DNA from: CAVVEQ01 sp963802095
Lineage (GTDB): Bacteria; Chloroflexota; Anaerolineae; Anaerolineales; Anaerolineaceae
Direction: 5' to 3'
Assembly: GCA_963802095.1 (NCBI GenBank)
Contig: CAWDHI010000013.1
Location: forward strand, 1-46,156
Length of the DNA stretch: 46,156 nt
Within the stretch, counting starts at the first letter, position 1. Each line of letters begins with the position of its first letter. Positions 26,914 through 34,970 of this stretch are shown here, in pieces. The notes beneath the pieces were generated by a model. That model ran no database searches. It saw only the letters and a list, made by a program, of their open reading frames with translations, and was not told where the DNA came from. The translations under genes were made by a program, and so were the position numbers.

Positions 26914-27504
26914 ATGACATCAATCCCACAACCATTGCCTGATTTTGCCCGGAAGGGTCTGATCGAGATTCTCGGAGATTCCGCCTGGGAAAAGCTCTGC
27001 CACAGCCTGGGTGAGGAAGGAACACCCGGGGGAGAGGGTATTGGGCTGAGCCGGGTCCTGTCGACCCTGCGGGGAGAGTATGGCGAAAATGCAGGTCTCG
27101 GGCTGGCGCAGCGGGTGGGCGGAGCCTCGTATAAATATTTTCAAACGCAATTTTCCGATCAACTTCAATTGACCTCCCTCGAGATGCGCACCCGGCCGCT
27201 GTACGCGCGGCTGCGCGAGGGGGTGAGATCGATGGCGAACTGCCTGACCAGCGAGTTTGGGATGGAAGTGACATTCGAGGAGCGAGGCGGGGAATGGGTC
27301 TGGAAGGCGAATGGCTGCGCAGAGTGCGCGGAGTGCGCAGGGAGTGAATCGCAAGGACCCATTTGCTATTTCACCGTGGGCTTGATCCAGGAGTTCCTGG
27401 GTTGGAGCGCAGGGAGCAAGTTCTACCCGGTGGAAGAGACCGCCTGCATCGCCCGGGGAGATGAATCGTGCGAGTTCCGCATCTCCCGGGAGCCCATTGA
27501 TTGA
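26914..27504 (+). CDS. V4R-domain protein
   Basis: A 196-residue protein whose last 80 residues form a V4R (4-vinyl reductase-like) sensor domain: ICYFTVGLIQEFLGW near 150, then YPVEETACIARGDESCEFRI near 172-191. The cysteines and the E-T-x-C...G-D-x-x-C-x-F pattern are intact. Before it lies a CAECAECAG cluster (near 135), giving extra cysteines that may bind a metal. The N-terminal 100 residues are helical and novel to me. V4R domains bind small hydrophobic ligands or metals and control partner activity, so it may be the sensor for the DUF4388/GTPase pair. Confidence 0.8.
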   Translation: MTSIPQPLPDFARKGLIEILGDSAWEKLCHSLGEEGTPGGEGIGLSRVLSTLRGEYGENAGLGLAQRVGGASYKYFQTQFSDQLQLTSLEMRTRPLYARLREGVRSMANCLTSEFGMEVTFEERGGEWVWKANGCAECAECAGSESQGPICYFTVGLIQEFLGWSAGSKFYPVEETACIARGDESCEFRISREPID

Positions 27505-27508
27505 CCCC

Positions 27509-27536
27509 TTGACAAGCCCCTAAAGGGTTTTATACT
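27509..27536 (+). promoter_or_regulatory. sigma70-type promoter of the thiamine operon
   Basis: TTGACA (27509-27514), a 16-base spacer and TATACT (27531-27536) form a strong promoter just past the V4R stop codon. Transcription would start near 27543, directly before the TPP riboswitch. Confidence 0.8.
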
Positions 27537-27550
27537 CAATTTACCGAATA

Positions 27551-27644
27551 AACGGGGAGCCTGGAGGCGCCAGGCTGAGAAAAGGAACGATCCCTCCTTG
27601 ACCCTTAAACCTGATCCGGGTAATGCCGGCGGAGGGAGAATACC
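27551..27644 (+). promoter_or_regulatory. TPP (THI-box) riboswitch
   Basis: The conserved parts are in order. GGGGAGCC starts the element, the P3 hairpin is GCCTGG/CCAGGC (27559-27575), and the pyrimidine-sensing loop CTGAGA is at 27575-27580. ACCCTT follows at 27601-27606 and the pyrophosphate-sensing part CTGATCCGGGTAATGCCGG at 27611-27629, ending in GGAGGGAGAATACC. It binds thiamine diphosphate and here controls thiN-thiB-thiP. GGAGG at 27631-27635 could pair with CCTCC at 27657-27661 as an antiterminator; this pairing is my inference. Confidence 0.95.
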
Positions 27645-27652
27645 ACTCACAG

Positions 27653-27682
27653 AAAACCTCCACCGGGGAGGTTTTTTATTTT
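27653..27682 (+). terminator. riboswitch expression platform: terminator that also masks the SD
   Basis: AAAACCTCC (27653-27661) and GGAGGTTTT (27667-27675) form a perfect 9-bp stem with a 5-base loop, followed by T-rich sequence. The 3' arm GGAGG (27667-27671) is also the ribosome binding site for the TTG at 27681. The same hairpin could therefore stop transcription and block translation. Confidence 0.85.
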
Positions 27683-28322
27683 GGAAACGAATCGCGCAGT
27701 GATCTTTGCCAATGGGAAAATGGCGGATTGGAAAACCGCGGCGGGGTTGATCCGCGCTGGTGATCTGCTTATCGCGGCCGATGGCGGCGCGAGAGTAGCA
27801 GGGAAGCTGGGTTTCACGCCGCAGGTGCTGATCGGCGATCTAGACTCCCTTCCGGCGCGGGAGGTGAAACGCCTGGAAGCGGGGGGGACGAGGGTGATCC
27901 GCTACCCGGTGGGGAAGGACGAGACCGACCTGGAGCTAGCGCTGGATTTCGCCTTGGGCGAGGGGGCGGGGGAGGTCCTCATCCTAGCGCCCTTTGGCGG
28001 GCGGTTGGACCAGACCCTCGGAAATTTGAGCCTGCTGAACCGGAAGGACCTGCGCGGGGTTCAAGTGAGGATGGATGACGGGCGGGATGAGCTTGTACTG
28101 ATCCATTCACGCGCCAATATCGTTGGAAACGCGGGTGATATCGTCTCGCTCATCCCGCTGGGCGGGGAAGCCGGGGAAGTGACCACGCGCGGGTTGAAAT
28201 TTCCATTGGAAAATGAAACCCTTTACCCGCATAAGACGCGCGGGATCAGCAACCGCATGACCGGGGGGAGCGCTGTTGTCAGCCTGGAGACAGGCGCGCT
28301 GATCTGCATCCACACCAGGTAG
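27681..28322 (+). CDS. thiN: thiamine diphosphokinase (thiamine pyrophosphokinase)
   Basis: A 213-residue cytosolic enzyme that transfers pyrophosphate from ATP to thiamine to make thiamine diphosphate. Signature sequences are IFANGKMADW near residue 8, AADGGARVAGKLGF near 32, LIGDLDSLP near 50, KDETDLELALDFAL near 79 and APFGGRLDQTLGNLSLL near 101. TTG is used as start; GGAGG lies 9 bases upstream and no better codon fits between the terminator and the conserved N-terminus. First gene of a riboswitch-controlled thiN-thiB-thiP operon: TPP, its own product, shuts it down. Confidence 0.92.
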   Translation: METNRAVIFANGKMADWKTAAGLIRAGDLLIAADGGARVAGKLGFTPQVLIGDLDSLPAREVKRLEAGGTRVIRYPVGKDETDLELALDFALGEGAGEVLILAPFGGRLDQTLGNLSLLNRKDLRGVQVRMDDGRDELVLIHSRANIVGNAGDIVSLIPLGGEAGEVTTRGLKFPLENETLYPHKTRGISNRMTGGSAVVSLETGALICIHTR

Positions 28323-28332
28323 GGAAAATGAT

Positions 28333-29382
28333 ATGAAAACCCGATTGTTCTTAATGATCACAGCCATTGTGCTGCTGGCGGCTTGCTCCACGGGACCCAA
28401 ACCGGGCCAACCAGAAACCCTGACGGTGGTCACCCACGATTCCTTCTCGGTCAGCGAGGATGTAATTGCCGCCTTCGAGCAGGAAAATGATGCCAAAGTG
28501 GTCTTCCTGAAGAGCGGTGACGCGGGAGCTGCGCTCAATAAAGCCATCCTCACCAAGGGTGCGCCGCTGGGGGATGTTTTCTTCGGGGTGGATAACACCT
28601 TCTTATCCCGCGCGCTGGAGGAGGATCTCTTCCTGCCCTACACCTCACCCTTGCTTGCCGCCATTTCAGCCGATTTCAAACTGGATGGATCGAACCGAGC
28701 AACGCCGGTGGATTACGGGGACGTTTGCATCAATTACGATATCGCCTGGTTCCAAACCAGGGGACTGAAGGTGCCGCAGACCCTCGAAGCGCTGGCCGAT
28801 ACTGCCTACAAGGATCTGCTGGTTGTGGAAAACCCGGCCACATCCTCCCCCGGGCTGGCCTTCCTGCTGGCCACGGTTGCGCATTATAGCGAAGCGGGAT
28901 ACCTGGATTACTGGCAGCAGCTCAAGGATAACGGGGTGGAGATCGCCAACGACTGGAACTCCGCCTATTACACCAGCTTCAGTGGTTCTTCCGGGAAAGG
29001 CAGCCAGCCGATGGTGGTATCCTATGCCAGCAGCCCGGCTGCCGAGGTCATCTTCGCCGATCCGCCCCGAGCGGATGCCCCCACGGCTTCGATCACGGGG
29101 AAAGACACCTGTTTCCGCCAGGTCGAATTCGCCGGCATCCTGAAGGGCACTAAAAATGAAGTGCTTGCGCAAAAGTTCATTGATTTTCTGCTCTTGAGGA
29201 ACTTCCAGGAGGATATCCCTTTGCAGATGTTTATGTTCCCGGTGGACCCGGGCGCGAAGCTGCCGGAGGAGTTCACCAAATTCGCGCAAACTGCCAGTGA
29301 GCCTGCCCAAATGGATCCGCAGACGATCGCCAGCAACCGCGATAAATGGATCCGCGCCTGGTCGCAGGTCATGTTGCCGTGA
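28333..29382 (+). CDS. thiB: thiamine ABC transporter, substrate-binding lipoprotein
   Basis: A 349-residue periplasmic-type binding protein. A lipoprotein signal (residues 1-19) ends in LLAACS with the lipid-carrying cysteine near residue 19. TLTVVTHDSFSVSEDVI near 31-47 is typical of ThiB/TbpA, as are GDVFFGVDNTFLSRAL near 80 and PVDYGDVCINYD near 121. It should capture thiamine or its phosphates outside the membrane and pass it to ThiP. Ten bases separate it from thiN, and its stop shares a base with the thiP start (TGATG). Confidence 0.9.
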   Translation: MKTRLFLMITAIVLLAACSTGPKPGQPETLTVVTHDSFSVSEDVIAAFEQENDAKVVFLKSGDAGAALNKAILTKGAPLGDVFFGVDNTFLSRALEEDLFLPYTSPLLAAISADFKLDGSNRATPVDYGDVCINYDIAWFQTRGLKVPQTLEALADTAYKDLLVVENPATSSPGLAFLLATVAHYSEAGYLDYWQQLKDNGVEIANDWNSAYYTSFSGSSGKGSQPMVVSYASSPAAEVIFADPPRADAPTASITGKDTCFRQVEFAGILKGTKNEVLAQKFIDFLLLRNFQEDIPLQMFMFPVDPGAKLPEEFTKFAQTASEPAQMDPQTIASNRDKWIRAWSQVMLP

Positions 29383-31076
29383 TGACCCCAGCCGGGAAGA
29401 GCGAAAAACGAAAAACGGGTTGGGGTAAGAAGGCGGCCCTGCTCGCGCTGCCGCTGCTTTTCCTCGCGATATTTTTCTACCTGCCGCTGCTGACCACCTT
29501 CCGCATGGCCTGGGTAAGCGCACGGGAACCAGCCTTCAGCACCGCGGATCTCGCCGCGATATGGCGACCGCTTTCCTTCACGTTCTACCAGGCGATTCTT
29601 TCCACCGCGCTCACCCTGCTGGTGGGGCTGCCAGCCGCCTATCTTTTCTCGCGCTTCCTTTTCCGCGGAAAGCGCCTGCTTCGCTCCCTGGTAATGGTGC
29701 CTTTCATCCTACCCACGGTGGTGGTGGCAGCCGGTTTCAACGCGCTGCTGGGTCCGCGCGGCTGGCTAAACCTGGCGCTCATGTCACTCTTCGATATTTC
29801 CACCCCGCCCATCGACCTGATCTACACCCTGGCTGCCATCCTGCTGGCGCACCTCTTCTATAACACCTCGGTGATCATCCGCATGGTGGGCAGCGCCTGG
29901 TCCAGGCTGGATATAACCCTTGAGCAAGCCGGAAGGGTGCTGGGAGCAGGCAAATGGCAGGTTTTTAGGGAGATCACCCTGCCCTTGCTCAGGCCTGTGA
30001 TTCTCTCGGCCAGCCTGTTGGTCTTCCTGTTCGATTTCACCAGCTTCGGTGTGATCCTCCTGTTGGGGGGACCAAAATACGCGACCCTGGAGGTGAGCAT
30101 CTACCAGCAATCAATGCAATTCCTCAATTTTCCCCTTGCGGCGGTGCTTTCGGTTATCCAGCTCGCCTGCACGTTTACCCTCATCACGTTGGTCTCGCGC
30201 TTTTCCGGGCAGGCGGTTACCCCTCTCGCACCCGCTCTCAAGGAGGAAGGCATGGCCCGCGCTCGAACAACTCCAGAAAAATGGTTCGTCGGGGTGATGG
30301 GCAGCACGCTTTTCGTGGTATTCCTCTCACCGCTCCTGGCGCTGGCGCTGCGCTCGGTCACGCGCCTGGAGCTTGACCCGGCGGGCGGGGGAGGGCTCCA
30401 GACTGCCTGGACGGGCGCCTACTACCGGGAGCTTTTCATCAACCGGCGGGGATCGCTCTTTTATGTCCCGCCAGTGGAGGCAATGCGTAATTCGCTGGTA
30501 TATGCCGGCGTGGCGGTGCTGATCACACTCGTCCTGGGGATGCTGATTGCGGCGGCTTTGGAACGTCGCAACCAAAGGGGAGCTATCACCGAGGTGCTGG
30601 TTACGCTGCCGTTGGGGGCTTCGGCCGTATCGCTGGGGTTGGGCTTGCTGCTGCTTTCCAGCGGGATGCCCGGCGGGGCGCTGCTGGCGATCCTCCTCGT
30701 GCCCATTGCCCACAGCGTGGTGGCGCTGCCCTTTTTTACACGCACGGTCCAGCCGGCGCTCGCTTCCATACCCCTCGAGCTTAAGGAATCCGCGGCGGTA
30801 CTGGGCGCCTCAGCGGCACGCATCTGGCGGGAGATCACCCTGCCGATCCTCTGGCGGCCGATCCTGGCCGGGATGCTCTTCGCCTTTACGATCTCGCTGG
30901 GGGAATTTGGGGCGACTTCGTTCCTGGCAAGGCCTGAATTCCCGACCCTGCCGATCGCCATTTCACGCTACCTGACCGTGCCGGGGGCGCTAAATTACGG
31001 GCAGGCGATGGCCATGTCCACCCTGCTGATGCTGGTCTGTGCCGGGTGCGTGTTTGCGATCGATTCGCTGGAGTGA
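29382..31076 (+). CDS. thiP: thiamine ABC transporter, fused permease
   Basis: A 564-residue double permease with two copies of the binding-protein-dependent transport fold, about 12 hydrophobic helices in all. Each half has an EAA loop that docks the ATPase: EQAGRVLGAGKWQVFREITL near residue 181 and ESAAVLGASAARIWREITL near 469. ATG 29382 is chosen because TGATG joins it to thiB; an upstream in-frame ATG inside thiB would add 12 odd residues. No ThiQ ATPase gene follows: the next gene is serS behind its own promoter and T-box. The ATPase must come from elsewhere. Confidence 0.9.
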   Translation: MTPAGKSEKRKTGWGKKAALLALPLLFLAIFFYLPLLTTFRMAWVSAREPAFSTADLAAIWRPLSFTFYQAILSTALTLLVGLPAAYLFSRFLFRGKRLLRSLVMVPFILPTVVVAAGFNALLGPRGWLNLALMSLFDISTPPIDLIYTLAAILLAHLFYNTSVIIRMVGSAWSRLDITLEQAGRVLGAGKWQVFREITLPLLRPVILSASLLVFLFDFTSFGVILLLGGPKYATLEVSIYQQSMQFLNFPLAAVLSVIQLACTFTLITLVSRFSGQAVTPLAPALKEEGMARARTTPEKWFVGVMGSTLFVVFLSPLLALALRSVTRLELDPAGGGGLQTAWTGAYYRELFINRRGSLFYVPPVEAMRNSLVYAGVAVLITLVLGMLIAAALERRNQRGAITEVLVTLPLGASAVSLGLGLLLLSSGMPGGALLAILLVPIAHSVVALPFFTRTVQPALASIPLELKESAAVLGASAARIWREITLPILWRPILAGMLFAFTISLGEFGATSFLARPEFPTLPIAISRYLTVPGALNYGQAMAMSTLLMLVCAGCVFAIDSLE

Positions 31077-31128
31077 CCTCTCCCTCAGTCCCTCCCCGAA
31101 TGATAAACACATTTGGAGAGGGAAGAAA

Positions 31129-31152
31129 ACCAATCAACCAATCAACCAATCA
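31129..31152. repeat. 3 x 8-bp tandem repeat
   Basis: Three perfect copies of ACCAATCA lie between the thiP stop and the serS promoter. The rest of 31077-31128 holds only a weak CCTCTCC...GGAGAGG inverted repeat with a 31-base loop. Confidence 0.8.
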
Positions 31153-31157
31153 ACGCC

Positions 31158-31185
31158 TTGTATTCCCCTCGCAGCAGGTTATAAT
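31158..31185 (+). promoter_or_regulatory. sigma70-type promoter of serS
   Basis: TTGTAT (31158-31163), a 16-base spacer and a perfect TATAAT (31180-31185) stand just before the T-box leader. The predicted RNA start is near 31192. Confidence 0.75.
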
Positions 31186-31199
31186 AATTGCAAGTATCC

Positions 31200-31425
31200 A
31201 ACCCGGGGATTATTGCAGCCCCATCCAGAGAACCGGACCAGGTGAAACCCGGTAACCGCTGCGAATCCACCCCGGTCGTCCGCTAGGACGGGATTCCCCC
31301 GCAGGGCTTTTCAGCGTAAGGGGGACGGAGGCAGCCGTTACCGCCCAACAAGGCTGGATTTTCAGCGAAAGCAGGTGGCACCACGGATCCCTCACCCGTC
31401 CTGCAGCGGTGGGGGATTTTATATT
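31200..31425 (+). promoter_or_regulatory. T-box leader (tRNA-Ser sensing) of serS
   Basis: The leader has AGAGAACCGG at the base of stem I, and GAA-TCC-ACC with a TCC serine specifier codon at 31266-31268. The conserved T-box AGGTGGCACCACGG is at 31373-31386. TGGC at 31376-31379 would pair with GCCA at the 3' end of uncharged tRNA; G is the usual discriminator base of tRNA-Ser. A terminator stem ATCCCTCACC/GGTGGGGGAT (31387-31416) followed by TTTT completes it. Uncharged tRNA-Ser should favour read-through into serS. Confidence 0.92.
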
Positions 31426-31453
31426 CTCTAAGACCAAGGAAGAGAGGTGCAGG

Positions 31454-32725
31454 ATGCTGGATATCAATTTGATCCGCGAGAACCCGGAAGTTGTGAGGGA
31501 TTCTCTTCGTCGTCGGCAGATGGACGCGGGGGTGGTGGACACACTGCTGGAGCTGGATAAGGAGCGCCGCGCGCTCCTGGCTGAGACAGAAACCCTGAAA
31601 GCAGAACGTAACCACGTCTCCAAGGAGATCGGGCAGATGAAGGATGCCACCGAGCGGCAGGCGCGGATCGAATCCACGCGCGAGCTGGGTGATAAGATTA
31701 GCGCTCTCGATGTGCAAGTGGCGGTGGTGGAGGAGAAGCTGCAGGCACTAACCCAGGTTATCCCGAACATCCCGGATGAAAAAACGCCCCAGGGAAAAGA
31801 CGAGCACGATAACGTGGTGGTGAAAACCTACGGAACGATGCCTGAATTTAATTTCACCCCAGAACCGCACTGGGACCTGGGACTTAAATTGGGGATCATC
31901 GATTTCGAGAGCGGGGTCAAGCTGACCGGCTCGCGCTTTTACGTGCTGAGCGGGGCGGGGGCGCGCTTGCAGCGGGCAATGATCGCCTGGATGCTCGACC
32001 TGCACATCCGCCAGGGCTATACCGAGAAATACACGCCCTTCATGGTGAAGGCCGATGTGCTCTACGCCGCGGGTCAATTACCAAAGTTCGCTGATAACCT
32101 GTACCACGATATAGAAGAGGATTTCTGGATGGTACCGACAGCCGAGGTGCCGCTTACGGGCATGCACATGGGTGATACCCTGGATGAGGCAGAGCTGCCG
32201 TTGCGCTACACCGCCTATACCCCCTGCTTCCGGCGGGAGAAAATGAGCGCCGGGCGGGATGTGCGCGGGATCAAGCGCGGGCACCAGTTCGACAAGGTGG
32301 AAATGTATATTTTCTGCCAGCCGGAGGATTCGGGCGCAGAGCTGGAGAGAATGCTGGAGAACGCCCGCCAGACTGCGGAATTGCTGGGGCTGCATCACCG
32401 CGTGATCCAGCTCTGCACCGGCGACCTCGGGTTCAACTCGCGGATCACCTACGACCTGGAGGTTTGGGCGCCAGGCTGCGGGGAGTGGCTGGAGGTTTCC
32501 TCGGTTTCGAATGTGGGAGATTTTCAGGCCAGGCGCGCAAATATTAAGTACAAACCCGGAGATGGATCCAAATCCCGGCTGGTGCACACCCTGAATGGCT
32601 CCGGTCTGGGGTTGCCGCGGACGTTGATCGCTGTGATGGAAAACTATCAGCAGCCGGATGGTTCGATCGTCGTTCCGGAGGTGCTGCGCCCGTGGATGGG
32701 CGGCATTGAAGTGATTGGGAAATAA
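31454..32725 (+). CDS. serS: seryl-tRNA synthetase
   Basis: A 423-residue class II synthetase that charges tRNA-Ser with serine. MLDINLIREN opens the protein, and residues about 30-110 form the long antiparallel coiled coil that holds the tRNA variable arm. Motif 2 lies in TPCFRREKMSAGRDVRGIKRGHQF near residue 258 (key: CFRREKMSAGRDVRG). Motif 3 is NGSGLGLPRTLIAVMENYQ near 381. ATG 31454 with upstream GAGAGG is preferred over an earlier in-frame ATG within the T-box terminator region, since MLDIN is the family's normal N-terminus. Expression is under T-box control. Confidence 0.96.
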   Translation: MLDINLIRENPEVVRDSLRRRQMDAGVVDTLLELDKERRALLAETETLKAERNHVSKEIGQMKDATERQARIESTRELGDKISALDVQVAVVEEKLQALTQVIPNIPDEKTPQGKDEHDNVVVKTYGTMPEFNFTPEPHWDLGLKLGIIDFESGVKLTGSRFYVLSGAGARLQRAMIAWMLDLHIRQGYTEKYTPFMVKADVLYAAGQLPKFADNLYHDIEEDFWMVPTAEVPLTGMHMGDTLDEAELPLRYTAYTPCFRREKMSAGRDVRGIKRGHQFDKVEMYIFCQPEDSGAELERMLENARQTAELLGLHHRVIQLCTGDLGFNSRITYDLEVWAPGCGEWLEVSSVSNVGDFQARRANIKYKPGDGSKSRLVHTLNGSGLGLPRTLIAVMENYQQPDGSIVVPEVLRPWMGGIEVIGK

Positions 32726-32740
32726 TTACATTCTGGAGAA

Positions 32741-32780
32741 AAAACCCCGGGAAGCGACCTCACTCCCGGGGTTTTATTTT
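32741..32780. terminator. bidirectional terminator between serS and rlmB
   Basis: AAAACCCCGGGA (32741-32752) and TCCCGGGGTTTT (32764-32775) form a perfect 12-bp stem with an 11-base loop and T-runs on both strands. It ends both convergent transcripts. The rlmB stop codon (32760-32762, - strand) lies in the loop and the last rlmB codons form one arm. Confidence 0.92.
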
Positions 32781-33518
32781 TGCTTCATTCTGGCGGGCTT
32801 CGAGCGCCAAGTAGAGCACGACCGATCCAGCCACCGCCGCATTTAGCGAGGCGATCTTTCCGACCATTGGCAGTCGCAGGAGGTGATCGCAGGAGGAGCG
32901 CACCAGGGAGCGGATTCCCTCGCCCTCACTGCCGACCACGATCGCCAGGGGACCGGTGAGCGAGATCTGTTCGGGGGGTTTGGCTTCTGGGCTGCCCTCC
33001 AGACCGATAACCCAGGCGCCGGCTTCCTTGAGACGGGTCAATCCCTGCGCCAGGTTGGATTGCGCCACCAGCAGGTGCTCGGATGCTCCGGCCGAGGCGC
33101 TGACCACCGCGGGGGTGACCTCCACCGTGCGTGCAAGGGGGATGACGATGCCATGCACGCCAACGGCTTCGGCGGTGCGCATGAGCGTGCCAAGGTTCTG
33201 CGGATTTTGCATTGTATCCAGGACAAGGACGAACAGCGGCTCGACCCGGGATTCAGCCACGGCGAGGATATCGGCGATCTCGGCGTAGGGATAGGCGGAG
33301 GTTTCCAACGCCACCCCCTGGTGGTTATCCCCCAGGTTATCCAGCTGCCCTCGCAGCACTTTCTGGATATTCAGCTTCATTTCGCGGGCAAAACCAAGGA
33401 TCTCCACCAGGCGCCCTTTTTCCTCCACGCCGCTGGCCACCAGCAGGCGAAAGGAATGCCGGCGGCCTGCCCGAAGGCACTCATAAACGGGGTTACGACC
33501 GAGGATCCATTCTTTCAT
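32760..33518 (-). CDS. rlmB: 23S rRNA 2'-O-methyltransferase, TrmH/SpoU family
   Basis: A 252-residue SPOUT methyltransferase. MKEWILGRNPVYECLRAG opens an RlmB-type N-terminal RNA-binding (L30e-like) domain. The knot motifs follow: LVLDTMQNPQNLGTLMRTAEA near 107 (N and R of motif 1), IVVGSEGEGI near 194 and LPMVGKIASLNAAVAGSVVLY near 216 (motif 3). It should methylate G2251 in 23S rRNA. The C-terminus is encoded inside a transcription terminator. It lies 51 bp after cysS on the same strand, the order usual in Firmicutes and relatives. Confidence 0.92.
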   Translation of the reverse strand: MKEWILGRNPVYECLRAGRRHSFRLLVASGVEEKGRLVEILGFAREMKLNIQKVLRGQLDNLGDNHQGVALETSAYPYAEIADILAVAESRVEPLFVLVLDTMQNPQNLGTLMRTAEAVGVHGIVIPLARTVEVTPAVVSASAGASEHLLVAQSNLAQGLTRLKEAGAWVIGLEGSPEAKPPEQISLTGPLAIVVGSEGEGIRSLVRSSCDHLLRLPMVGKIASLNAAVAGSVVLYLALEARQNEAKIKPRE

Positions 33519-33569
33519 GTCACATCCTCTGCCAGATGGATTAGGGAGGGACCGATTCCCTCCTACATT

Positions 33570-34970
33570 TTACTTCCAGCGCCAGCTGGTGCCTTCTTTG
33601 CTGTCCTCGATGATCACACCCAGATCCGCCAGGCGGTCGCGGATCTTATCCGATAACTGCCAGAGCTTCTGGGTGCGGATCTCAGTGCGGACTTCGACCA
33701 GAAGGTTGATGAATTCGTCGGAGGCACTCTCGTTGGTTTGATTCTTTTCCAGCGCCAGCCCGAGAACACCGGTAAGCTCAGCCAGCAGCGCCTGCGCGGA
33801 TTTCAGTTCCGCATCCGTGGCGCCATCCGCTCGCGCCTGGTTAATCACGCGCACCAGCTCGAAGAGATATCCCATGGCGCCGGCAGAATTGAAGTCGTCA
33901 TCCATGGAGTCGATGAACCCGGTTTTGGAAGCTTCCGCCTGCTTTTGAAGCACTTCCAGGCTGGCCGGGGGCGCGGCATTCGCGCCGGGCAGGGCGGGGC
34001 GCAGGGCAGAGCGGAATCGATCCAGAGCGCGTTCAGCCTGTTCGATGACTTCATCGCTGAAGGTGAGCGGGTTGCGGTAGCCGGAATTGAGGATCATAAA
34101 GCGCAGCGCATCCGCGGGGTGGCGGATGAGGAAATCCTCAATGGATACCACGTTGCCAATCGACTTGGACATCTTCTCGCCGGTGAACTGCATCATGCCG
34201 TTGTGCACCCAGTAGCGGGCAAAAGGCTTTCCGGTGAAGGATTCAGACTGGGCGATCTCGTTCTCGTGGTGCGGAAAGATCAGGTCATTCCCACCGCCGT
34301 GAATATCGATTTGCTCTCCCAGGTGATGCAGGTTCATGGCAGAGCACTCGATGTGCCAGCCGGGGCGGCCAAGCCCCCAGGGGCTTTCCCAGGCGGGCTC
34401 GCCGGGTTTGGCCGATTTCCACAGGGCAAAATCCATAGGGTGCACCTTGCGTTCGTCCACCTCGATGCGCGAACCAGCCTGCATATCCTCCAGCTTGCGA
34501 GCCGAGAGCTTGCCATAATCGGGGTCACGCTCCACCCGGAAATAGACATCCCCATTAACCGCATACGCATACCCCTTTTCGATCAACCCGGTGATGATCT
34601 CGATGATCTGGCTCATCTCCTGCGTGGCGCGCGGGTTGATCGAGGCAGACAGCACATTGAGGTCGATCATGTTCTGGGCATATTGCTGGATGTAGCCCTC
34701 GGCTAATTTGAAGGGATCCGCGCCCTGCTCGTTGGCGCGGCGGATGATCTTATCGTCGACGTCGGTGTAGTTCATCACGAACTTGACCTGGTAGCCGCGG
34801 TAAGAGAAATATCTGCGAATGATATCGAATACCAGCGCGGACATGGCATGACCAACATGTGCGTTTGAATAAACCGTTGGGCCGCAGACGTACATGCCAA
34901 CCTTGCCGGCAATCAGCGGTTGAAAGTCCTCCTTCTTGCGGGTGAGGGTATTGTAGATCTTAATGCTCAT
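33570..34970 (-). CDS. cysS: cysteinyl-tRNA synthetase
   Basis: A 466-residue class I synthetase. Zinc-binding cysteine in MYVCGPTVYS near residue 29, HIGH-type motif AHVGHA near 38, further zinc ligands in WHIECSAM near 210 and HHENE near 240, and the KMSKS loop GEKMSKSIGN near 268 are all intact. The C-terminal part (about 340-466) is the anticodon-binding helical domain. Overlap of 4 bp with the upstream PIN-TRAM gene (ATGA) points to coupled translation. No T-box or other leader precedes this operon, unlike serS. Confidence 0.97.
   Translation of the reverse strand: MSIKIYNTLTRKKEDFQPLIAGKVGMYVCGPTVYSNAHVGHAMSALVFDIIRRYFSYRGYQVKFVMNYTDVDDKIIRRANEQGADPFKLAEGYIQQYAQNMIDLNVLSASINPRATQEMSQIIEIITGLIEKGYAYAVNGDVYFRVERDPDYGKLSARKLEDMQAGSRIEVDERKVHPMDFALWKSAKPGEPAWESPWGLGRPGWHIECSAMNLHHLGEQIDIHGGGNDLIFPHHENEIAQSESFTGKPFARYWVHNGMMQFTGEKMSKSIGNVVSIEDFLIRHPADALRFMILNSGYRNPLTFSDEVIEQAERALDRFRSALRPALPGANAAPPASLEVLQKQAEASKTGFIDSMDDDFNSAGAMGYLFELVRVINQARADGATDAELKSAQALLAELTGVLGLALEKNQTNESASDEFINLLVEVRTEIRTQKLWQLSDKIRDRLADLGVIIEDSKEGTSWRWK

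Noticed and set aside
31077..31122. CCTCTCC...GGAGAGG inverted repeat as terminator of the thiamine operon
   Set aside because: Seven-bp stem with a 31-base loop and no T-run; not a convincing terminator.
33738..34706. 322-codon + strand frame antisense to cysS
   Set aside because: It mirrors the GC-biased third positions of cysS, has no recognisable motifs, and cysS is intact with all signature residues.
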